37,282 nt of DNA, from assembly GCA_045114175.1 (NCBI GenBank), contig JBGUJZ010000047.1, positions 1-37,282 on the forward strand, read 5' to 3'. Numbering within the stretch: the first letter of the stretch is position 1; each line of letters opens with the position of its first letter. A program made the position numbers and the translations under genes. Of this stretch, positions 31,178 through 37,282 are shown in pieces. The DNA is from Cacconaster sp045114175. Its GTDB lineage: Bacteria; Bacteroidota; Bacteroidia; Bacteroidales; UBA932. The notes beneath the pieces are model-generated. The model did not search any database. It was not told the origin of the DNA and saw only the letters and a list, made by a program, of their open reading frames with translations.

Positions 31178-32319
31178 AACTTGGTGACGCCGATACCCGG
31201 CAGGTCGTTAAGGGTTATTTTTCCATCCACAATCTTCATTCCGCTGAAGCAGTCGTTCGAGATCAGCAGATTGCCGTCCAGGTCGGCGAAGTCCACCTTC
31301 GGAGCGAGTTGGGCGGCCGCAGAGATGGCGCAGCTGGTTTCGGTGGTACAGCCGATCATGACTCCCATGCCCAGGCCGCGGGCGGTGTCAATCATCCGCA
31401 GGGCCTCGCGCAGGCCGGTACACTTGATCAACTTGATGTTGATGCCGTTGAAGACGCCGTGCAGCCGGGCCACGTCGGGCCACCGCTGGCACGATTCATC
31501 CGCGATGGTTGGTAGCGGACTGCGCTCGGTCACCCAGGCCATGTCATCAAACACCGTCTTGGGCATAGGCTGCTCCACGAACTTCACGTCGCGTTCGGCC
31601 AGCCAGCCGATCATGTCCAATGCGTAGTGCTTGTCTTTCCAGCCCTGGTTAGCATCCACCACGATGGGTTTGTCCGTGACGCTGCGGATGGTCTCCACAA
31701 TCATCTTGTCCTCCTTTTCGGTGGAGCCGAGCTTGACCTTCAGGATTTTGTAGGGTGCCGCCTCCAGCGTCTTGGTGATGATGACCTCTTTGGTGTCCAT
31801 GCCAATCGTGAAGGAGGTGCAGGGGGTCTTGTCGGCCGAAAAGCCCCAGATCTTGTGCAGCGGCTTGTCCAGCAGCTTGCCAATCAGGTCGTTCAGCGCG
31901 ATGTCAATACCGCACTTCGGACAGGACATCCCCTCAGCCAGCGAATCTACATAGCCCAGGATGGCGTCGGCCTCGAACGGGTCGGAAAATTGCGAGAGAT
32001 CGACCTTGTCCAGGAATGCGCTTGCCGTCTCCAGCGTCTGGCCGCTCATATAGGGCGGCAGCGCCGCTTCGCCATAGCCCGTGACCCCATCGTACGAAAT
32101 CTCCACCAGCAGCACCGTGGTCGTATCGCGGGAGAATCCCGAGATGGTAAACGTATGCTGCAGCTCCACCACATAGGGGTAGTAGCGCATGGAGAGTCTG
32201 CCTCCCTTGCCGCCACGTTTGCCGGTCCCTGCACCGCTGGCGCAGGAAAGCAGGACGGGAGAGATGGCGGCTGCCGCAGCGGTAGCCGCCGTCAGTTTAA
32301 TGAAGTCACGTCTTTCCAT
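31174..32319 (-). CDS. Enolase-superfamily dipeptide epimerase (L-Ala-D/L-Glu epimerase-like), exported
   Basis: A 381-residue protein. The N-terminus RRDFIKLTAATAAAAA is a Tat-like signal ending in LLSC (Cys26), suggesting a folded, exported lipoprotein. The enolase-superfamily barrel shows the KxK acid/base pair at Lys194-Lys196, the metal ligands Asp222 (VVDANQ), Glu249 (FVEQPM) and Asp274 (IADES), and Lys296 on the opposite face (NIKLIK). This is the muconate-lactonizing/dipeptide-epimerase subgroup. In other bacteria it interconverts L-Ala-D-Glu and L-Ala-L-Glu during murein peptide recycling. An exported version is less usual, because E. coli YcjG is cytoplasmic. It starts 7 nt after gcvP. 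Confidence 0.9.
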   Translation of the reverse strand: MERRDFIKLTAATAAAAAISPVLLSCASGAGTGKRGGKGGRLSMRYYPYVVELQHTFTISGFSRDTTTVLLVEISYDGVTGYGEAALPPYMSGQTLETASAFLDKVDLSQFSDPFEADAILGYVDSLAEGMSCPKCGIDIALNDLIGKLLDKPLHKIWGFSADKTPCTSFTIGMDTKEVIITKTLEAAPYKILKVKLGSTEKEDKMIVETIRSVTDKPIVVDANQGWKDKHYALDMIGWLAERDVKFVEQPMPKTVFDDMAWVTERSPLPTIADESCQRWPDVARLHGVFNGINIKLIKCTGLREALRMIDTARGLGMGVMIGCTTETSCAISAAAQLAPKVDFADLDGNLLISNDCFSGMKIVDGKITLNDLPGIGVTKL

Positions 32320-32326
32320 GGAGCGT

Positions 32327-35143
32327 TTATTTGACGACGGTTACCAGGTTGCGGTCACCGAAGCCGTTGTCAACGCGGGCGCAAGCCGGCCAGAACTTGT
32401 TCTCGCGAACCCAAGGCAGCGGGTAAGCGGCCTGTTCGCGGCCATACTTGTGGTTCCATTCGTCGGCGCAGACCTCTTCTGCCGGGTGGGGTGCCATCCG
32501 GAGCGGGTTGTCTTCTGCATCCAGTTTGCCGGCCTTGATGGCTTCGCATTCTGCCACGATGGTCTTCAGCGTATCCACGAAGCGGTCCAGCTCGGCGAGC
32601 GGCTCGCTCTCGGTGGGTTCGATCATCAGGGTTTCGTGAACCGGGAAGGAGAGGGTCGGTGCATGGAATCCAAAGTCCATGAGACGCTTAGCCACGTCGG
32701 TTGCATCCACGCCATACTCTGCCTTGAAGGTGCGAAGGTCAATGATGCACTCGTGTGCCACGTGACCCTTGGCGCCGGTATAGAGCGTCTTGAGCTCCGG
32801 CAGCAGTTTGGCGGACATATAGTTAGCGTTGAGGATAGCGATTTCGGAGACCTTGCGCAGGCCGTCGGGACCCAGCAGCTTGATGTAAGCGTGGGTGATG
32901 GGGAGCAGCAGCGGGCTGCCGTAAGGTGCTGCGCCGACTGCATCCATGCCCTTGCCGCCGCACTCCGGTACATCCGGATGGCCCGGCAGGTACGGGGTAA
33001 GTTTCTTGCTGGTGCAGATAGGGCCTACGCCAGGACCGCCGCCGCCGTGAGGCATGGCGAAGGTCTTGTGGAGGTTGAGGTGGCAGACATCCGCGCCGAT
33101 CGTACCCGGGTTGGTCAGGCCCACCTGGGCGTTCATATTGGCGCCGTCCATGTAGAGGAGGCCGCCGTGGCTGTGAATGATTTCTGCGATTTCGCGGATG
33201 CGGACCTCGAAGACACCGTGGGTGGACGGGTAGGTAATCATCATACCTGCCAGACGGTCGCCGGCCTCATCGGCCTTGGCGCGGAGTTCTTCCACGTCGA
33301 TGTTGCCGTTGTCGTCGCAGCCCACGAGGACGATATCAAAGCCGGCCATCGCGGCGGATGCCGGGTTGGTGCCGTGTGCGGAGGTCGGGATAATCATCAC
33401 GTTGCGCTCCTTGCCACCGTTGGCCAGCAGGTAGCGGCGGATGGTCATCAGGCCGGCATATTCGCCTGCCGCGCCGCTGGTAGGCTGGAGCGAGCAGCCG
33501 TCAAATCCGGTAATCACAGCCAGGTCGTGTTCCAGTTCGCTGATGACCTGCAGGGTGCCTTGGCACTGGTCTGCCGGGGCATACGGGTGGACATTGCCGA
33601 ATTCGCTCCAGGAGAGCGGCAACATCTCAACGGCCGCATTGAGCTTCATGGTGCAGGAGCCCAGCGGAATCATCGAGTGGGTCAGGGAGATATCCTTGCG
33701 CTCCAGCTTCTTGATGTAGCGCATCATCTCGGTCTCGGAGTGGTAGCTGTTGAAGACGCTCTCGGTCAGGATCGGGGTCTCGCGGACCAGGCAGTCCGGT
33801 TCGCCCGGCTTGTTGGCGGGGCAACCCTCCTTGCACCCGAAGATGGCGGAAAGGGCCTGCACCTCGGCGCAGTCGGAGAGTTCGTCGAAGCTGATACGGA
33901 TGTGACCGTCAGCGGTATAGAAGAAGTTGTAGCCGGCTGCCAGCGCTTTGGTGCGGATGGCCTTTACATCGGCGCCTACGATCTCAATCGTATCAAAGAA
34001 GTTCTCTTCCGCCAGCTTGTAGCCCGCTTCGCGGAGCTTGTTGGCAAAGGCGTGGGCCTTCTTGTAGGCGTTGAGCGCAATCTCGCGGATTCCCTGCGGG
34101 CCATGCCAGACGGCAAACATACCGGTCATCGTGGCCATCAGGGCCGTTGCGGTGCAGATATTGGAGGTTGCGCGTTCGCGCTTGATGTGCTGTTCGCGAG
34201 TCTGCAGAGCCAGGCGGAGACCCGGCTTGCCCAGACGGTCCACCGAAATGCCGATGATACGGCCCGGCAGATTGCGTTTGTACTGGTCGGCGCAAGCCAT
34301 GTAGCCTGCCACCGGGCCGCCGAATCCCATCGGCAGGCCGAATCGCTGTGCGGTACCGCAGGCAATGTCGGCACCCCAGGCAGCGGGTTCCTTCAGGATA
34401 GCGAGTGCGAGCAGGTCGGCGTACGCGGTGACCAGCGCACCGGCAGCGTGTGCCTTGGCGCAGAAGGCCGCATAGTCGCGGACTGCACCGTTGGCAGCCG
34501 GATACTGGACCAGCGCACCCACACATTTCTCTTCAAACTCGTAGGTAGCGTAGTTGCCAAAATGGAGTTCGATACCCAGTCCGCCGGCACGCGTCTTAAG
34601 GACGGAGGCAACGGCGGGGAAGAGGTTCTCATCTACGAAAATCACGTTCTTGCCGGCCTTGACGGCGTCGCGGCTTCGGAGTTCGTACATCATGCGCATC
34701 GCCTCGGCAGCAGCCGTAGCGTCGTCGAGCATCGAGCAGTTGGAGAGGCTGAAGCCGGTCAGCGAGGAGATCATCGTCTGGAAATTGATGAGTGCCTCCA
34801 GTCGGCCCTGCGAAATCTCTGCCTGATACGGGGTGTAGGAGGTGTACCAGCTCGGATTCTCAAAGATGTTGCGGGAGATGACGGCCGGTGTGGCGGTGCC
34901 GTAGAAGCCCTGGCCAATCAGCGAACGGAACGGTTTGTTCTTGCCGGCGAGCTTCTTGAGGCGGGCCAGGTATTCATGTTCGGTGATGGCCTCGTCCAGG
35001 GCGAGGGGTTCCTTGAGCAGGATATCTTCCGGAACGGTTTTCTTGATGAGTTCATCCAGCGTGGCGCAGCCGAGGGCCTTGAGCATCACCTTCTCGTCTG
35101 CCTGACGCGGACCATTGTGTCTGTCAACGAATTTGAGGGGCAT
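32327..35143 (-). CDS. gcvP: Glycine dehydrogenase (decarboxylating), P-protein of the glycine cleavage system
   Basis: A 938-residue single-chain P-protein, the fused form with both halves in one chain. The N-terminal half begins FVDRHNGP and contains YTPYQAEISQGRLEALINFQT. The PLP-binding lysine is Lys693 in HLNLHKTF, followed by the conserved glycine-rich loop PHGGGGPGVGPI. It releases CO2 from glycine and passes the aminomethyl group to H-protein lipoamide. gcvT, gcvH and lpd are not in the window. It is the first gene of the long minus-strand series running to rmuC, with a -7 box about 50 nt upstream. Confidence 0.97.
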   Translation of the reverse strand: MPLKFVDRHNGPRQADEKVMLKALGCATLDELIKKTVPEDILLKEPLALDEAITEHEYLARLKKLAGKNKPFRSLIGQGFYGTATPAVISRNIFENPSWYTSYTPYQAEISQGRLEALINFQTMISSLTGFSLSNCSMLDDATAAAEAMRMMYELRSRDAVKAGKNVIFVDENLFPAVASVLKTRAGGLGIELHFGNYATYEFEEKCVGALVQYPAANGAVRDYAAFCAKAHAAGALVTAYADLLALAILKEPAAWGADIACGTAQRFGLPMGFGGPVAGYMACADQYKRNLPGRIIGISVDRLGKPGLRLALQTREQHIKRERATSNICTATALMATMTGMFAVWHGPQGIREIALNAYKKAHAFANKLREAGYKLAEENFFDTIEIVGADVKAIRTKALAAGYNFFYTADGHIRISFDELSDCAEVQALSAIFGCKEGCPANKPGEPDCLVRETPILTESVFNSYHSETEMMRYIKKLERKDISLTHSMIPLGSCTMKLNAAVEMLPLSWSEFGNVHPYAPADQCQGTLQVISELEHDLAVITGFDGCSLQPTSGAAGEYAGLMTIRRYLLANGGKERNVMIIPTSAHGTNPASAAMAGFDIVLVGCDDNGNIDVEELRAKADEAGDRLAGMMITYPSTHGVFEVRIREIAEIIHSHGGLLYMDGANMNAQVGLTNPGTIGADVCHLNLHKTFAMPHGGGGPGVGPICTSKKLTPYLPGHPDVPECGGKGMDAVGAAPYGSPLLLPITHAYIKLLGPDGLRKVSEIAILNANYMSAKLLPELKTLYTGAKGHVAHECIIDLRTFKAEYGVDATDVAKRLMDFGFHAPTLSFPVHETLMIEPTESEPLAELDRFVDTLKTIVAECEAIKAGKLDAEDNPLRMAPHPAEEVCADEWNHKYGREQAAYPLPWVRENKFWPACARVDNGFGDRNLVTVVK

Positions 35144-35195
35144 ATAGGTTGGTTTTTATTTTGATTGTTGTTTTTCTTGCTATTAAATAATTCTA

Positions 35196-35203
35196 CAAAT
35201 ATA
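35196..35203 (-). promoter_or_regulatory. -7 box of the gcvP promoter
   Basis: The minus strand reads TATATTTG, a full consensus -7 box, 52 nt before the gcvP ATG. No TTTG is seen at the expected -33 position, so basal strength may be moderate or depend on an activator. No glycine riboswitch fold is recognisable in the roughly 50-nt leader, which is too short for one. Confidence 0.6.
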
Positions 35204-35226
35204 AGACTTTTGCCGACATCTTTTGC

Positions 35227-35234
35227 TAATTTTG
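35227..35234 (+). promoter_or_regulatory. -7 box of the smpB promoter
   Basis: TAATTTTG fits TAnnTTTG and ends 8 nt before the smpB ATG at 35243, implying a leader of only about five bases. A TTTTG at 35208-35212 is only 14 nt upstream, too close to be a regular -33 element. Confidence 0.55.
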
Positions 35235-35242
35235 CGGCCACA

Positions 35243-35695
35243 ATGGCGAAAGTGAAGACCATAGAAATCAAGAACCGCAGAGCCTCCTTCGAATATGAGT
35301 TTCTGGAGCGCTACACCGCCGGTATTGTCCTGAGCGGCTCGGAGATCAAAAGCATCCGGGCCGGCAAGGCTTCGCTGGTGGATGCGTGGTGCTATTTCAC
35401 CCCGGCGGGCGAACTTTTCGTGAAGGGGATGAATGTGGCCGAATACTGGTGGGCCTCCGCTTTCAGCCGTCACGATCCCAAGCGCGACCGCAAGCTGCTG
35501 CTCACCCGCCGCGAGCTGCGCAAACTCTCCCGCGCCGTCAAGGAAAAAGGCCTCACGGTGGTCGCCACGCGCCTCTTCATCTCAGAGGGCGGCTACGCAA
35601 AGCTCGACATCGCCCTCGCCCGCGGCAAGCGCGAATTCGACAAGCGCGAATCCATCAAGGAAAAAGACCTCCGCCGCGACCAGGAACGCGAGTAG
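35243..35695 (+). CDS. smpB: SsrA-binding protein SmpB
   Basis: A 150-residue protein with the family hallmarks NRRASFEYEFLERYTAGIVL, SGSEIKSIRAG, NLxxAY-type tail sequence here as GKREFDKRESIKEKD, and the basic C-terminal tail. It binds tmRNA and delivers it to stalled ribosomes. The open frame extends upstream to 35165, but MAKVKTIEIKN at 35243 is the conserved start and follows the promoter. The ssrA gene is not in the window. It diverges from gcvP. Confidence 0.96.
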   Translation: MAKVKTIEIKNRRASFEYEFLERYTAGIVLSGSEIKSIRAGKASLVDAWCYFTPAGELFVKGMNVAEYWWASAFSRHDPKRDRKLLLTRRELRKLSRAVKEKGLTVVATRLFISEGGYAKLDIALARGKREFDKRESIKEKDLRRDQERE

Positions 35696-35704
35696 CGGAG
35701 TTCG

Positions 35705-36319
35705 TTACAGACAGTACGCCACAATAAACCGCAGATAATGAACGCGGGAATTGTAAGTGGCGAATTCCTCGTACTTTTTCCGCTGGTTGAGAAGGCCGAT
35801 ATTCATCCCTAGGCCGTAGTTCCAGTGTCCGCTCCCTTGAAACATGATTTCCGGGCGGAGGGACAGATTGAATCGATTGTATACCTCTTTTCCGTTTCTC
35901 GCATCGAGCGGCTCGGAATCTATGTAATAGTACGTTGGATGAATGAAATAGGAGAGGTTCGGGCCAATGCTGAACACCGCGTTGACCTCATTGACAACAT
36001 AATGATAACCGGCGGCGAAATACACATCACTCTGGATGGATATTTCCGATGCCGCGTAATTAAAAAGGCCAAGAACTTCCGTATGTACGCCCGCCCCGGG
36101 AATGATAGACCACGCACCGGAAATCGGTATATCAACTCTGTATCCCAGTCCCAGTTCCGGGCCCAATCTCGAAATCAACGGCTCATGGATTTTTCCGTCA
36201 AGCATACAAATAGCCCCATCAGCCAACAGATAGTGGCGTGCATTGTTGTGCCCGGTTCCTTCTTGCGCATAAGCAACGAGGCTTGTAAATAACAAAAAGA
36301 GTAATAAGTACCTTTTCAT
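35705..36319 (-). CDS. Small outer-membrane beta-barrel protein, uncharacterised
   Basis: A 204-residue protein from the ATG at 36319, with a signal peptide MKRYLLLFLLFTSLVAYA cut before Gln19. The mature part is a series of amphipathic strands with alternating aromatic residues (LGPELGLGYRVDI, SDVYFAAGYHYVV, FNLSLRPEIMF) and ends in a hydrophobic strand (YLRFIVAYCL), suggesting an 8-stranded barrel with Glu/Gly-rich turns. Starts further upstream would destroy the signal peptide. The region is visibly richer in A+T than its neighbours smpB and miaA. No specific family is recognised, and neither neighbour suggests a role. Confidence 0.78.
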   Translation of the reverse strand: MKRYLLLFLLFTSLVAYAQEGTGHNNARHYLLADGAICMLDGKIHEPLISRLGPELGLGYRVDIPISGAWSIIPGAGVHTEVLGLFNYAASEISIQSDVYFAAGYHYVVNEVNAVFSIGPNLSYFIHPTYYYIDSEPLDARNGKEVYNRFNLSLRPEIMFQGSGHWNYGLGMNIGLLNQRKKYEEFATYNSRVHYLRFIVAYCL

Positions 36320-36371
36320 GATATGATATAGATAATTAACGATACAGTATAAGCAATCCGTCTCATTAAAG

Positions 36372-36406
36372 CAAATATGGCGACACCGCTCGCTGTGAAT
36401 GTCAAA
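36372..36406 (-). promoter_or_regulatory. Possible promoter of the beta-barrel gene
   Basis: The minus strand shows TTTG (36406-36403) and, 23 nt downstream, CATATTTG (36379-36372), one mismatch from TAnnTTTG and with slightly long spacing. The leader would be about 50 nt. It lies in the 97-nt gap between miaA and the barrel gene. It is a weaker match than the other promoters in the window. Confidence 0.35.
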
Positions 36407-36416
36407 TGGCAACCCG

Positions 36417-37282
36417 CTACACCTCCACCCACTCGATCTTGATGCCGCGGCGTTCCATGCCGCGGAACCAGGTCATCTGCCGTTTGGCGAACTGGTGGAT
36501 GGCGATGCGCAGCCGCGAGAACATCTCGTCGTAAGACAAAGCTCCCGTCAGATAGAGGGTCAGGTATTTGTATTCCAGACCGTAGTAAATCAGGTCCTCC
36601 GGCGGAATACCGTTCTCGAGCAGCCCCCGGACTTCGTCCACCATACCTTCCTGCAAACGCGCCTCCAACCTGGCGTCGATCCGCGCGTTGCGCACCTCCC
36701 GCGAAACCAGCAGCCCGATATAGCGCGTCTTCTTGGGGAGGAACGCCGTATGCGTCACCGGATGGGACTCCTCGTAAACCGCGATTTCCAGCGCCCGGAT
36801 GAGCCGCTGGCGGGTGTCGTAATCGGTGGTGTTGTGGGGAGTGCGGAGTGCCTCGTAGCGGGCAATCAGCTCCTCCGTGGGCAGTTTTTCAAGTTCCGCC
36901 CGGAGCGCAGGGTTGGCCGGCACGTCTGGCAGGTAGTAGCCGCAGGTGGCCGCCTCCAGGTAGAGTCCGCTGCCGCCGCAGAGAATGGGCACCCGGCCCC
37001 GCGAGGCGATATCCCGATAAGCCGCCTCAAAATCATGCTGATAGCGGTAGATGTTGTACTTCTCTCCGGCATCGGCAATGTCGATCAGGTGGTAGGGAAT
37101 CTCGCCGTAATCGGAGAGGTCCTTGCCCGTGCCGATATCCATTCCGCGATAGACCTGCCGCGAATCGCCTGAGAGGATCTCGCCACCGCAGCGCCGCGCC
37201 AGTTCCACGGCATAGCGCGTCTTGCCGCTGGCCGTAGGCCCCAGCACGCAAACCAGGTCGCACCCGCGCAGGATATCATCGT
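36417..37282 (-). CDS. miaA: tRNA dimethylallyltransferase (5' end beyond the window)
   Basis: The frame stays open to the window edge, giving about 288 residues. It contains the P-loop LGPTASGKT, SGDSRQVYRGMDIGTGK, HLIDIADAGEKYNIYRYQHDF, CGGSGLYLEA and RQRLIRALEI, all typical of MiaA. A GTG lies immediately before the P-loop at 37247, but the in-frame residues upstream (LRGCDLVCV) form the expected first beta-strand, so the true start is further out. MiaA transfers a dimethylallyl group to A37 of tRNAs that read U-starting codons. It is 97 nt upstream of the barrel gene on the same strand. Confidence 0.95.
   Translation of the reverse strand, partial: DDILRGCDLVCVLGPTASGKTRYAVELARRCGGEILSGDSRQVYRGMDIGTGKDLSDYGEIPYHLIDIADAGEKYNIYRYQHDFEAAYRDIASRGRVPILCGGSGLYLEAATCGYYLPDVPANPALRAELEKLPTEELIARYEALRTPHNTTDYDTRQRLIRALEIAVYEESHPVTHTAFLPKKTRYIGLLVSREVRNARIDARLEARLQEGMVDEVRGLLENGIPPEDLIYYGLEYKYLTLYLTGALSYDEMFSRLRIAIHQFAKRQMTWFRGMERRGIKIEWVEV

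Noticed and set aside
32189..35164. A 991-codon plus-strand open frame opposite gcvP
   Set aside because: Very long, but fully antisense to gcvP, which has all expected motifs. The product is low-complexity and has no family signature.
35144..35195. Glycine riboswitch before gcvP
   Set aside because: The leader after the promoter is only about 50 nt and AT-rich, too short for a glycine aptamer, and no conserved core is visible.

Overview
This window looks like chromosomal DNA of a fairly GC-rich member of the Bacteroidota, probably Bacteroidales. The evidence is a SusC/SusD outer-membrane uptake pair, promoters of the TTTG / TAnnTTTG type used by this phylum's primary sigma factor, N-terminal lipoprotein signals with acidic residues just after the cysteine, and Bacteroidota-type protein families (DPP5-like S9 peptidase, HddC-GmhB fusion, PiT/DUF47 pair). 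Almost every gene lies on the minus strand, so transcription runs from high to low coordinates. Only a small lipoprotein gene (21072-21815) and smpB (35243-35695) are on the plus strand. No mobile element, CRISPR array, tRNA or rRNA was seen, and no gap between genes exceeds 150 bases.

Low end (1-7860): a DUF47/PhoU-like regulator and a PiT phosphate permease are followed by susC, susD, an HPr-kinase-like P-loop protein and the start of an S24/S26-type peptidase. The last four are tightly packed, and the last one runs off the window. 7905-11813: a heptose operon of hddA (kinase), gmhA (isomerase), a nucleotidyltransferase-phosphatase fusion (HddC+GmhB) and a GT4-like glycosyltransferase. It has its own near-consensus promoter inside the 3' end of aroC and would make and use GDP-D-glycero-alpha-D-manno-heptose for a surface glycan. 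11839-16955: a shikimate operon in which a lipoprotein serine hydrolase precedes aroB, a fused aroD-aroA gene and aroC, with 4-base start/stop overlaps between the aro genes.

17028-20925: a ribosomal protein operon rplC-rplD-rplW-rplB-rpsS-rplV-rpsC. It starts at a strong promoter with a leader hairpin and ends in a clear intrinsic terminator directly after rpsC. The usual rpsJ before it and rplP-rpmC-rpsQ after it are absent, so the S10 cluster is a free-standing block. 21072-23891: a divergent lipoprotein gene, a TerB/J-domain (DjlA-like) protein and RmuC.

23879-35143: a long, closely spaced minus-strand series of gcvP, an enolase-superfamily dipeptide epimerase, a serine hydrolase, a ThrE-type exporter, two S9 peptidases and rmuC. 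It reads like a peptide/amino-acid processing locus. A palindromic REP-like element sits between the two S9 genes. 35165-37282: smpB diverges from gcvP, followed by a small AT-richer outer-membrane beta-barrel gene and miaA, whose 5' end leaves the window.

The most notable points are the AroD-AroA fusion, the detached S10 ribosomal block, the SusCD / HprK-like / S24-like gene set at the window edge, the HddC-GmhB fusion without zinc-loop cysteines, and several promoters whose -7 box nearly touches the start codon, implying leaderless or near-leaderless mRNAs.
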